This document shows, piece by piece, positions 1 to 7,247 of a DNA stretch of 20,997 nucleotides. The position numbers and the translations under genes are program-made. The stretch is from JBCCGI01 sp039029355. GTDB taxonomy: Bacteria > Planctomycetota > UBA1135 > GCA-002686595. The stretch's first letter is position 1, and every line of letters begins with the position of its first letter. The notes beneath the pieces are model-generated. The model searched no databases. It saw only the letters and a list, made by a program, of their open reading frames with translations, and was not told where the DNA came from. Location: positions 1 to 20,997 of the forward strand of contig JBCCGI010000115.1 of assembly GCA_039029355.1 (NCBI GenBank), in the 5' to 3' direction.

Positions 1-1231
1 CGCCGCCGCGCGCCGCGCCGCCTCGGACGAGGAGCCGCCGCCGCGCCCGGCGCCGACTCCGGCGCCGGACGGCGGCCCGCCGCGCATCTGCGTCGACGCG
101 GGCCACGGCGGCAGCGACCCCGGCGCGCTTGGCTTCGGGCTGGAGGAGGCCGACCTCGTGCTCGACATCGCGCTCCGCCTCGGCGACCTGCTCGAGGCGG
201 ACACGCTCGACCCCGCCGGTGGCGGCGAGTGGGAGGTGTTGCTCACCCGCACCGACGACTCCTTCGTGTCGCTGCAGCAGCGCGTCGACCTCGCCAACGC
301 CTGGCCCGCCGACCGCTTCGTCTCGGTCCACGCGAACGCCTTCTTCGATCCCGCCGCGAACGGCACCGAGACGTACTGCTTCCTCGAAGGCACGACCGCC
401 GCGTCGATGCGCGACCGGATCCACGAGGAGATGCTGGCCGCCTGGGGCCTGACCGACCGCGGGACGAAGACCGCGGGGTTCTTCGTGCTGGTCAACACCG
501 CGATGCCGGCCTCGCTCTCCGAGACCGGCTTCGTGACCAGTCCGATCGACGTGCAGAAGCTGAGCGACCCCGACGAGCGGCAGCGCATGGCGCTCGCGCA
601 CCTCTTCGCGCTGCAGCGGCACTACGGGCTCGGTCCGTACGAGCCCTCCGGCGGGGGCGGCGCGGGCGTGCTCAAGGGCATCCTCTACGACGCGGCGGCA
701 GGCACCGGGGCGCCGATCGCGGACGCGACCGTGGCGCTGGCGGACGGAGCGTTCACCGTGACGAGCGCCAGCGGCTACTTCGAGTTCGCGCTTCCCCCGG
801 GCACCTACGACTTCGCGGCGACCGCCCCCGGCTTCGCCGCCGGCGGGGCGCAGGAGACGGTGGCCAGCGGCGACGTGTGGGAGAGCCTGGGGCTGGCGAG
901 CGCGACGACCGCGACCCTGGCGCTCGACCCGCTCCCGCCGGCGGGCTCGCTGGCGAGCCTCACGATCTTGGCCGCGTCCGGCGAGCCCGCGTGGCTCGCG
1001 TACGCGCCCACGCCCGGCCTGCCGCTCTTCGACCTGGGCGCGACCGGCGTGCTGTGGCCGGCGCTGGCAGAGCTCGTGCTGGCTCCCCTGGGCGCGGTTC
1101 CCGGGACCGGAGTGCTCACCGTTCCCTACTTCGCACCGTCGGTGCCCGGCACGCGGGTGCACGTGCAGGGGCTGGTGGGGGCGGGGGGAGGCTTCCTCCT
1201 GACCAACGGGGCGGCGCTCGAGGCCCAGTAG
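1..1231 (+). CDS. Secreted N-acetylmuramoyl-L-alanine amidase with CarboxypepD-reg and C-terminal module (5' partial)
   Basis: Amidase_3-type zinc hydrolase that cleaves the bond between N-acetylmuramic acid and L-alanine in peptidoglycan. The reading frame enters the window open (frame from base 2), so the start and signal peptide are missing. The first visible part is a Pro/Ala/Arg-rich linker, then the amidase core: VDAGHGGSDPGA (first Zn His, about nt 92-127), the Glu pair of GLEEADL (second ligand), SVHANAFFDP (third ligand) and NTAMPASLSETGF with the catalytic Glu. After the core (about nt 660-900) comes a carboxypeptidase-regulatory-like beta-sandwich (PIADATVAL, SGYFEFALPPGTYDF). The last 91 residues form a module also seen in the beta-helix and M64 proteins here. 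The frame ends at TAG 1229. The family call is secure; the C-terminal module is not a named family that I recognise. The extra domains suggest an exported enzyme that may act outside ordinary cell division. Confidence 0.9.
   Translation, partial: AAARRAASDEEPPPRPAPTPAPDGGPPRICVDAGHGGSDPGALGFGLEEADLVLDIALRLGDLLEADTLDPAGGGEWEVLLTRTDDSFVSLQQRVDLANAWPADRFVSVHANAFFDPAANGTETYCFLEGTTAASMRDRIHEEMLAAWGLTDRGTKTAGFFVLVNTAMPASLSETGFVTSPIDVQKLSDPDERQRMALAHLFALQRHYGLGPYEPSGGGGAGVLKGILYDAAAGTGAPIADATVALADGAFTVTSASGYFEFALPPGTYDFAATAPGFAAGGAQETVASGDVWESLGLASATTATLALDPLPPAGSLASLTILAASGEPAWLAYAPTPGLPLFDLGATGVLWPALAELVLAPLGAVPGTGVLTVPYFAPSVPGTRVHVQGLVGAGGGFLLTNGAALEAQ
956..1228 (+). other. Shared C-terminal module, copy in the amidase
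   Basis: The last 91 residues of the amidase. The stretch ends in PGTRVHVQGLVGAGGGFLLT followed by a short tail, which lines up by eye with the ends of the beta-helix protein (LLGTSLVLQAV...LLISN) and of the M64 peptidase (LAGATLHLQAY...PLTQS). It is probably a beta-sandwich attached to exported proteins. A role in surface attachment or sorting is only a guess. Confidence 0.55.
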
Positions 1232-1283
1232 TCGCCGGCGCACGGCTCGGAGCGACGTGGGCCGCAGGCCGGGGTGCGAGGCG

Positions 1284-1312
1284 TTGCGGGATTCGACGCT
1301 CCCCTCTACGGT
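1284..1312 (+). promoter_or_regulatory. Possible promoter for the beta-helix gene
   Basis: TTGCGG (1284-1289) and TACGGT (1307-1312) are separated by 17 bases, the spacing of a housekeeping sigma promoter, and lie 80 bases before the ATG. Each hexamer matches consensus at only three positions, so this is a weak candidate. The rest of the 161-base gap between the amidase and this gene shows only the ribosome binding site AGGAGG at 1380-1385. Confidence 0.2.
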
Positions 1313-1392
1313 CGCGTGGGAATCGGTCGCCTTGCGCCGACGATTCGCGCGGCCCGGACGCCAGCTCGGAACGCAACCCAGGAGGATTCCCC

Positions 1393-2664
1393 ATGACTAC
1401 GCTCTTGCGCGCCCTTTGTCTCTCCGTGCTCGCCGGCCCCGCGGCGGCAGCCATCCTGACGGTCGGCCCCACGGGCCAGTTCGCCGAGATCGCCGACGCG
1501 GTGGCGGCCGCCCAGCCCGACGACGTGATCCTGGTCGAGCCGGGGACGTACGCGGCCTTCACCGTCGACAAGCCGCTGCGCGTGTTCGGCACGGCGCCGG
1601 GCGTGCTGGTGTCCTCGTTCGGCACGACCGGTGTCGAGATCACGGGCGTCGCGAGCGGCGAGGACGTGATCGTCGCCGGGCTAGAGGTGCAGTCGAACCC
1701 GGTCTTCAGCGCGCCGATCGCCTCGATCGTCGTGCGCGACAGCGAGGGCACCGTGGTCCTGCAGGACGTGCTCGTCGACTACGTGCTGTCGGCGACGGGC
1801 GTGCAGGTGGAGAGCTCGGATCGCGTGTTGCTGCTCGACTCGGACATCCTGAACGCCGGCGGGCCCGCGGCGGTCGTGGCGACGTCGTCCGAGCTCTGGA
1901 TCGCCGACTCGACCGTCACCGGCAGGAACCCGTCGTCGGGCTTCATCGAGCCGGGCGCCGACGGGCTCTTCGCCAGCGCCAGCACGGTGCGGGTCTGGCG
2001 CTCGGAGATCGCCGGAGGAGACGCCTCGATGGGCAAGCCGTCGCTCTTCATCGACCCCGACGGCGGCGACGGCATCTGTGCGGAGAGCTCGGTCGTTGAG
2101 CTCTACGGCGGCTCGGCCGGCTCGGTAGGCGGCGGCGACGGCAGCGCGGCCCTCTTCTTCGGCAACGACGGAGTCGGAGGGGCAGCTGTGCGCCTGAGCC
2201 TGGGATCGACCGCGCGGATCCAGGCCGATCTGCCGCTCTCAGGCGGGCTCGACGCGATGGGGACGGTGATGACGCCCGACGTCGTGGCCGACGCCAGCTC
2301 GACCAGCCAGTTGGACCCGACCGTCTTCCCGACCCTCTCAGCGAGCGCGCCGCAGACGGCGGTCGGCGGCTCGTTCTCCGCCCAGGTCGAGGGCAGCCCG
2401 CTGTCGGTGGCGGTCCTCTTCACGTCGTTCGAGACCGGCCCCACGCTCGCCGTTCCCGGCGTCGAGGGGCTGGGCGTGCTCAACCCGCTGCTGTTCCTGC
2501 AGCTCGCCGTGGTGGCGCTCGACGGCGCCGGAGCCGCGACGATCGCGGTCTCGGTGCCGCCGACGCCCGCGCTGCTGGGCACCAGCTTGGTGCTTCAGGC
2601 TGTCGAGGCCGCGGGCGTGAGCCTGCTGATCTCGAATCCGGCGCTGGTCTCGGTCACCGGGTAG
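1393..2664 (+). CDS. Secreted right-handed beta-helix (pectate-lyase-like) protein
   Basis: A 423-aa exported protein. The ATG at 1393 is chosen because a perfect AGGAGG lies 7 bases upstream and a typical signal peptide follows (MTTLLRALCLSVLAGPAAAA). The mature start (LTVGPTGQFAEIADAVAAA, then DDVILVEPGTYAAF) is the usual opening of DUF1565/pectate-lyase-like parallel beta-helix proteins. It continues with repeated short strands (VVLQDVLVDYV, VLLLDSDILNAGG, LWIADSTVTG, VRVWRSEIAGG). No catalytic set of a polysaccharide lyase can be picked out, so an enzyme function is not claimed. The last 108 residues are the module shared with the amidase and M64 proteins. Its stop lies five bases from the stop of the convergent lipoprotein gene, leaving no room for a separate terminator. 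Confidence 0.85.
   Translation: MTTLLRALCLSVLAGPAAAAILTVGPTGQFAEIADAVAAAQPDDVILVEPGTYAAFTVDKPLRVFGTAPGVLVSSFGTTGVEITGVASGEDVIVAGLEVQSNPVFSAPIASIVVRDSEGTVVLQDVLVDYVLSATGVQVESSDRVLLLDSDILNAGGPAAVVATSSELWIADSTVTGRNPSSGFIEPGADGLFASASTVRVWRSEIAGGDASMGKPSLFIDPDGGDGICAESSVVELYGGSAGSVGGGDGSAALFFGNDGVGGAAVRLSLGSTARIQADLPLSGGLDAMGTVMTPDVVADASSTSQLDPTVFPTLSASAPQTAVGGSFSAQVEGSPLSVAVLFTSFETGPTLAVPGVEGLGVLNPLLFLQLAVVALDGAGAATIAVSVPPTPALLGTSLVLQAVEAAGVSLLISNPALVSVTG
2338..2661 (+). other. Shared C-terminal module, copy in the beta-helix protein
   Basis: The last 108 residues, beginning after a Pro-Thr-rich joint and ending LLGTSLVLQAVEAAG...LLISN...VSVTG. It has the same length (108 residues) and the same closing pattern (small-G-x-x-Leu-x-LQA, about ten residues, Leu-x-x-S/N, then SVT) as the end of the M64 peptidase. 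Confidence 0.55.
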
Positions 2665-2669
2665 GCGAG

Positions 2670-3122
2670 CTACTTCTCGACCATCGAGATCGGGAAGCCC
2701 TCGCCGGGGGCGACGACGAAGGTCAGGTCGAGCTCGGTGGGCTCGAACACCTGCTCGCCGACCAGCGTCGGCTGCAGGGCCGGGTCCGCCCCCTCCTGGC
2801 CCGGCTCGACCGCGTGGCGCAGGACGCGCGCCAGCACGGCGGGCGGGTCCTGGTCGAGGCCCAGCTGTAGCGTCAGGCTGAGCATGCGACTGGCCTGGTA
2901 GTAGAGCGGGTTGAAGCCCGTTGGCTCGATCGCCTGGCTCGTTCCCGCGGCTACGGTGTTCGCCGGATCCGCTTCGCGGTGCGGGGGCGGCGGCGTGGTC
3001 ACTACCGGGTAGGGAACGAGCGGGACGGCCGAGTCGTTCTGCAGCGTGAGCGTGTAGTCGGCCGAGTTGCACGAAGCGCTAAGGGCCGCACAGACGAGCG
3101 CGAGCGCGATGGGTTTCAGCAT
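2670..3122 (-). CDS. Putative small lipoprotein, function unknown
   Basis: A 150-aa protein that I do not recognise. The ATG at 3122 is preceded by a perfect AGGAGG (3128-3133, 5-base spacer). The N-terminus is a short hydrophobic signal (MLKPIALALVCAALSASC) ending in a Cys, suggesting a lipoprotein. The lipobox is imperfect because Ser rather than Leu stands at -3. The rest is soluble, begins with alternating hydrophobic strands (DYTLTLQNDSAVPLV), has a Pro run followed by His, and ends in strands (ELDLTFVVAPGEGFPISM). This suggests a small beta-rich surface protein. It lies 47 bases downstream of the topoisomerase A subunit on the same strand, so it may be read from that transcript or from its own promoter. 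The frame has normal high-GC codon use and a good ribosome site, so I take it as real. Confidence 0.7.
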   Translation of the reverse strand: MLKPIALALVCAALSASCNSADYTLTLQNDSAVPLVPYPVVTTPPPPHREADPANTVAAGTSQAIEPTGFNPLYYQASRMLSLTLQLGLDQDPPAVLARVLRHAVEPGQEGADPALQPTLVGEQVFEPTELDLTFVVAPGEGFPISMVEK

Positions 3123-3169
3123 GGGAGCCTCCTAGAGCTACACGACAGCCAAGCGCGGCACCCGCCAAA

Positions 3170-4363
3170 CTAGGGCAGGAAGCTCTTCTTGTTCTTGAGC
3201 TTGCGGGGCAGGTATTCCTCGAGCACGAAGTTGAGGCCCCACTTCGCAAGCGCCTGCTGCTCGGCGCGTACGCCCATCTTCAGCAGGTGGTTCAAGGCCT
3301 TGGTCCACGTCCGGTGGGCCTTGAAGAAGGGGTCGTTCTTGAGCGCGTCCTTGGCTCGCTTGATGTCCACCGGAGCGAGCTGGTGGGTAGCGTCTTCCAG
3401 CTTGAAGTCGATGATGTCCTGGGGCGTGACGCCCAGGAACTGAGCGCGCGGCACGCAGAAGAAGCGGTTGATGTGGGCGGCGTTGCCCGAGCCGACCTTC
3501 AGGGTGCGGTAGATGTTCGCGATGCCGTAGGGGTCGCAGTCGACGAAGGCGTAGACCGGGATCTTCTTCTCGTCGGACAGGCGGCGGATGAAGCGGCGCG
3601 TAGCGCGCGTCGGCACGCCGGCCATCTCGACCAGGATGCACTTGGCGGTCTTCCAGTACTTGTGGTTGTTGAGCCGCTGGAACATGCCGCCGGTTTCGAT
3701 CGCGATGATGAACTTCGCGTCGGTCTCGAAGCGCAGGTGCTCGACCGAGTGGGGGATCGAGTAGGAGCCCGTGCCGAAGCCGGTGCAGTCGATACGCACG
3801 TCCACGCCGGTCTCCGGGTCGCGGTCGACGACGGTCAGGTTGCCCGCCACCGAGCCGCCGTGCTCCTCGGGGTAGAAACGCAGCTGCTCGCGCGACAGGC
3901 CGTCGAGCGACGCCAGCGCCTCGATGTCGTCCATCACCGCGTCGGACTCGGGCTGGTCCTTGAACTTCGCGTCGCCCCAGTTCTTCGAGACGTAGTACGC
4001 CTCTCGCTTGGTCGCGAAGTCGTCGTTCTCGACCATGTCCTTTGAGATCGACATCAACCGCAGGGTCTGGGCGAAGCTCTTGACGGTGTTCACCGACAGC
4101 GCGCGCACCTTGCGGCCGCGGCCCAGCTCGAAGTAGCCGACCTTGGAGTCGTACTTGACGTTCGACAGCGAGCGGATCGGGAACTTCAGCTCGGGCAGCA
4201 CGCGCCGCACGATGTTCTTCTGCACGCGGTCGGCGGTGACCGAGATCAGTCGGAGCGTCTTCTTGTCCTTGTCGTCCAGCTTCGGCGTGCGCTTGCGCAC
4301 CGTGGTGGTCGGCGCCTTGCGGACCGCCTTCTTCTTGGCCGTCGTCTTCTTCTTCTTCGCCAT
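3170..4363 (-). CDS. top6A: Type IIB DNA topoisomerase (Topo VI) subunit A, Spo11-like
   Basis: The DNA-cleaving subunit of topoisomerase VI (397 aa), which makes double-strand breaks through a tyrosine-phosphodiester link and works with the ATPase B subunit encoded just upstream. The ATG at 4363 shares its A with the TGA of subunit B (TGATG) and has a weak GGAAG 5 bases upstream; the frame stays open further back but only over shadow sequence. Residues 1-35 are a Lys/Thr-rich tail (MAKKKKTTAKKKAVRK). Next comes the winged-helix 5Y-CAP domain, with the catalytic Tyr in KREAYYVSKNWG (Y123 or Y124). The Toprim domain follows, with its Glu at E223 (IAIETGGMF) and the metal-binding D275-x-D277 in FVDCDPYGIANIYR. 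The length fits the archaeal A subunit plus the tail. All key residues are present, so an active enzyme is expected. Topo VI is mainly archaeal and plant, so a bacterial pair is notable. Confidence 0.93.
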   Translation of the reverse strand: MAKKKKTTAKKKAVRKAPTTTVRKRTPKLDDKDKKTLRLISVTADRVQKNIVRRVLPELKFPIRSLSNVKYDSKVGYFELGRGRKVRALSVNTVKSFAQTLRLMSISKDMVENDDFATKREAYYVSKNWGDAKFKDQPESDAVMDDIEALASLDGLSREQLRFYPEEHGGSVAGNLTVVDRDPETGVDVRIDCTGFGTGSYSIPHSVEHLRFETDAKFIIAIETGGMFQRLNNHKYWKTAKCILVEMAGVPTRATRRFIRRLSDEKKIPVYAFVDCDPYGIANIYRTLKVGSGNAAHINRFFCVPRAQFLGVTPQDIIDFKLEDATHQLAPVDIKRAKDALKNDPFFKAHRTWTKALNHLLKMGVRAEQQALAKWGLNFVLEEYLPRKLKNKKSFLP

Positions 4364-6123
4364 CAGAACTTCCGGCTGCGGTGGAGCACGTCCTCGAGGG
4401 TCTCGACGGTGTTGTCGCGTTCGCCGTCGGAGAGGTCGAGGATCTCCTGCAGCGCGATGCCGATGTGGGGGATGTACATCTCGATGTAGTTGCGCTTCTC
4501 GAACTCGCGCTTCAGGCGCTTGCCCTTGCGGATGTGCGTGCCGAGCTTGCGCCCGCACTCCTGCAGGCCGAGCTTGATCTCCTTCAGGATCTCGGCGTAG
4601 CTGGCGATCGCCTCCTTCGACTCGGAAGTGAAGGGGACCCAGACACTCGCGATGTGCACCAGGATCGCCATCGGCGCGACCGGCAGCCCGCCGCGCGGCT
4701 GCTGCAGGCCGTAGGACTTCCAGTTGGTCTGGATGACGCCCTTGGTGACGGCGCAGGCCGATTGCTGGTACAGCAGCGGCACGCGGTTCGCGAAGCGGAG
4801 CACGCGCACCTGCTCGTCGGCGTCTCCGACCAGCTCCTCGTGCGCGACCTTCGGGTCGGCCTTCTTCTTGCGCTTCTTGATGCGGCCCGAGTCCTCTTCG
4901 AGCTCTAGTCCCACGCCGCCGGGCTTGCCGTAGGCGATGCCGACCTCGATCTGGAAGGGGTTGCCGCGGTACACCGACGCCGGGCGCGTGGCGGCGATGT
5001 AGAAGTCGGCCTCGACCTCCTTCTTCAGGCCGGACAGGATCAGGTCCTCGCCGATCGGCGCGATGCAGCTGGTCGACGGCGAGGAGATCTTCGTCTCCTG
5101 GATCGCGCCGTGCAGCGCGCTCGCCTCCTCGCGCGCGATGCGCGAGGCGTAGGACTTCTCGGTCAGCCCCTTGCCGGCCTTCTTGATGATGTCCTTCGCG
5201 ACCTTCGGGCCGACGCGGCTGAACTCCTCCTGCAGGAAGCCCGACAGCGAGCGGCACGAGGTGTCCTTGAGCATCCCGATCAGCCGCCCCAGCTCGACGC
5301 CGTGGGGGTGCGGCTTGATCTCCTCGGTCTCGGGCGGGAGGTCCTTGGTCGAGCGCTCGTACGTGACCTTCTCACCCGACGGATCGGTGTAGTGCAGGGT
5401 GACGTGCGGGTTCGCGATCGCCGTCTGCTTCAGGTACATGTCGACCGAGCGCTGGCCCTTCTGGTAGCGGCCCTCCATCTCGATCTCGACCCGCGTGCCG
5501 CACTTCTTGTCCCACTCGACCTCCTCCTCGCTGTGGATGTCGGGCCGGTTCTTGGCGGTGTCGATCGCGAGCAGGAACTCGTGCGCCTTGCGGCGCGGCG
5601 TCTTCGAGACGATGCGCACCGGCTTGCCGGTCGTGAGCTGCCCGTACATGCCGGCCGCGGAGATGCCGATCCCCTGCTGCCCGCGGCTCTGGGACAGCTT
5701 GTGGAACTTCGAGCCGTAGAGCAGCTTGCCGAAGATCTTCCCGACCTGATCGCGCAGGATGCCGGGGCCGTTGTCCTCGACCGCCATGCGGAAGGTCTTG
5801 GCGCCGGTCTCGGTGATCTCGACCGCGATCTCGGGCAGGATGCCGGCCTCTTCGCAGGCGTCGAGGGAGTTGTCGACGGCCTCCTTGACGGCGGTCAGTA
5901 GCGACTTGAGCGGCGAGTCGAAGCCGAGCAGGTGGCGGTTCTTGGTGAAGAACTCCGACACCGAGATCTCGCGCTGGCGCTTCGCCATCGACTCGGCGTC
6001 GGCGGCCTTGCGGCGGCCCTTCGAGGCGGGTGCCTTGGTCGCGGTCTTCGGGGTCCGCTTGGCGGCTTTCTTGGCCTTGGAGGCCTTCTTCGACGTCTTC
6101 TTCGCCTTGCTCTTGGTGGCCAT
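4363..6123 (-). CDS. top6B: Type IIB DNA topoisomerase (Topo VI) subunit B, GHKL ATPase
   Basis: The ATP-binding subunit of topoisomerase VI (586 aa from ATG 6123), which dimerises on ATP binding to drive strand passage through the break made by subunit A. The Bergerat fold is complete: N-box EAVDNSLDA (81-89), EDNGPGI (116-122) and GQQGIGIS (148-155). It is followed by an H2TH-like stretch (LQEEFSRVGPKVAKDI) and the transducer domain, with the family-typical TNWKSYGL and a C-terminal helix. Residues 1-45 form a Lys/Ala/Thr-rich tail (AKKTSKKASKAKKAAKR), much like eukaryotic H1-type tails in composition. The start is uncertain. ATG 6186 and GTG 6207 are also in frame and would add 21 or 28 residues, but none of the three has a clear ribosome site; 6123 gives the tail its own start. 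The stop overlaps the A-subunit start by one base, which suggests coupled translation of the two partners. Confidence 0.93.
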   Translation of the reverse strand: MATKSKAKKTSKKASKAKKAAKRTPKTATKAPASKGRRKAADAESMAKRQREISVSEFFTKNRHLLGFDSPLKSLLTAVKEAVDNSLDACEEAGILPEIAVEITETGAKTFRMAVEDNGPGILRDQVGKIFGKLLYGSKFHKLSQSRGQQGIGISAAGMYGQLTTGKPVRIVSKTPRRKAHEFLLAIDTAKNRPDIHSEEEVEWDKKCGTRVEIEMEGRYQKGQRSVDMYLKQTAIANPHVTLHYTDPSGEKVTYERSTKDLPPETEEIKPHPHGVELGRLIGMLKDTSCRSLSGFLQEEFSRVGPKVAKDIIKKAGKGLTEKSYASRIAREEASALHGAIQETKISSPSTSCIAPIGEDLILSGLKKEVEADFYIAATRPASVYRGNPFQIEVGIAYGKPGGVGLELEEDSGRIKKRKKKADPKVAHEELVGDADEQVRVLRFANRVPLLYQQSACAVTKGVIQTNWKSYGLQQPRGGLPVAPMAILVHIASVWVPFTSESKEAIASYAEILKEIKLGLQECGRKLGTHIRKGKRLKREFEKRNYIEMYIPHIGIALQEILDLSDGERDNTVETLEDVLHRSRKF

Positions 6124-6234
6124 CGTGCTGGGGGGATCGAGGTCGAACAGCGTCGGGTGGGACGCCGAGCCGTCGGGGGGTCGCATTCCGACGATTGTCG
6201 ATCTCACCCGGGCCGATGCAACGACGACGGCCGA

Positions 6235-6420
6235 TCAGCGCGCGAGAAGCCAGAACAGCCCGGCGGCGAACAGCACGACCATCGGCTTGCTCGTCAGGCA
6301 GCCGGCGGTCAGGTAGCGCTGCTGCAGCGAACCGCCGCAGTGCGGGCAGACGCGCGGCGTCGGGCGCGGGAGCTCGCCCTTGCAGTGCGGGCAGCGGTCG
6401 CGCTTGAGGATCCTAGGCAC
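6235..6420 (-). CDS. Small zinc-ribbon protein with one C-terminal membrane helix
   Basis: A 61-aa protein between mqnA and the Topo VI genes. It begins at GTG 6420, inside the end of mqnA, with an 8-base overlap (GTGCCTAG) and a good GGAGGA ribosome site about 4 bases before the GTG. Two CPHC knuckles, Cys10/Cys13 and Cys25/Cys28, form a double zinc ribbon. Residues 45-60 (KPMVVLFAAGLFWLLAR) are a single hydrophobic helix at the very C-terminus, so the ribbon would sit on one side of the inner membrane like a tail-anchored protein. The frame extends further upstream, but that part is the shadow of mqnA. The function is unknown. It is probably co-transcribed with mqnA and top6B. Confidence 0.75.
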   Translation of the reverse strand: MPRILKRDRCPHCKGELPRPTPRVCPHCGGSLQQRYLTAGCLTSKPMVVLFAAGLFWLLAR

Positions 6421-7237
6421 GCGGTCCTCCGGTTTGCGGGCGGACGCCGGGCGCGAGCGCGGGGATCGCCGTCGGCACGCACTCCTCCGAGGCGAGCCCG
6501 ATCGCGCAGGCGCGCCGGTGGAACGCCGTGAGAGCCTCGCGCAGCTCGTCCGGCTCGGGGGCGTAGTCGATCTCGTCGAAGAAGTACCGCCGCGCCGCCT
6601 CGAGCGGCACGCCGAGCCGCGTCGCGGTCTCACGCGCGTAGTCCTCGCGCCGCTCGCGCCCGCGCTCGCTGGCGCGCTCGAAGGCCGCCCGGTAAGGCGT
6701 CACGTCGACGTCCGGCCGCACGATCCAGACCGCGAACGCGAAGGGGAGCCCCGTCAGCTCGGTCCACCGCGCCGAAGGGTTGAAGGTCGCCTTTGCGTCG
6801 GGCTCGAAGGTCTCGGTCAGCGCCACGTCGCCGATCCGCAGCCACGCGTCGGTGCCCGCAGCGCGCGGGTCGCCCTCCGGCGGCACCTCGCGGAACTCCG
6901 GTCGCTCGCCGGGCCAGACGACCTGGGTGAGGCTCGCGGCCGCACGGCTGGCGGGGTCGAGGGCGACCGAGCGCACCTCCGCCTCCGGCTTGCGCAGGAA
7001 GACCTGCACGCTGGAGACGTGCCCCCGGCCCGCGACCAGGAAGCGGTCGAGGTAGCCGTAGCCGGGCCGGCGGAAGAGCTCGACGGTGCTGACGAGCGCG
7101 ACGTCAATCGAGCCCGTACGCAGGCCCTCGACCAGGCGCGCGGGCACCTGCTTGACGAGCTCGATGTCCCGCTCGTCCTCCAGCCCGCAGTCGACCGGGC
7201 GACCGACGAGGTAGGGGACGGTGCCGACACGCAACAT
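6413..7237 (-). CDS. mqnA: Chorismate dehydratase MqnA (futalosine menaquinone pathway)
   Basis: Converts chorismate to 3-enolpyruvoyl-benzoate, the first step of the futalosine route to menaquinone (274 aa, cytoplasmic). The fold is that of a periplasmic-binding-protein relative. Family marks are the opening LRVGTVPYLVGRPVDCGL, the stretch VPARLVEGLRTGSIDVALVS, and VSSVQVFLRKP followed by VRSVALDPASRAA. ATG 7237 is chosen because the conserved strand begins directly after it; ATG 7249 in the same frame would add four residues. Neither has a clear ribosome site. The start faces that of the divergent methyltransferase with 10 bases or less between them, so its promoter must lie inside that gene. 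The end overlaps the zinc-ribbon gene. Related transport-type binding proteins are an alternative, but the lack of a signal peptide and the presence of mqnC/mqnE in the window favour MqnA. Confidence 0.87.
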   Translation of the reverse strand: MLRVGTVPYLVGRPVDCGLEDERDIELVKQVPARLVEGLRTGSIDVALVSTVELFRRPGYGYLDRFLVAGRGHVSSVQVFLRKPEAEVRSVALDPASRAAASLTQVVWPGERPEFREVPPEGDPRAAGTDAWLRIGDVALTETFEPDAKATFNPSARWTELTGLPFAFAVWIVRPDVDVTPYRAAFERASERGRERREDYARETATRLGVPLEAARRYFFDEIDYAPEPDELREALTAFHRRACAIGLASEECVPTAIPALAPGVRPQTGGPRA

Positions 7238-7247
7238 GGCGACTATC

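Noticed and set aside
2675..2689. Small inverted repeat TCTCGA-cca-TCGAGA at the end of the lipoprotein gene
   Set aside because: Only 6 bp, inside the coding end, and without a T tract; not enough to call a terminator for either convergent gene.
4364..5257. Upstream extension of the Topo VI A frame to 5257
   Set aside because: The extension is Arg/Gly/Ala-rich shadow of subunit B; the ATG at 4363 with TGATG coupling is the real start.
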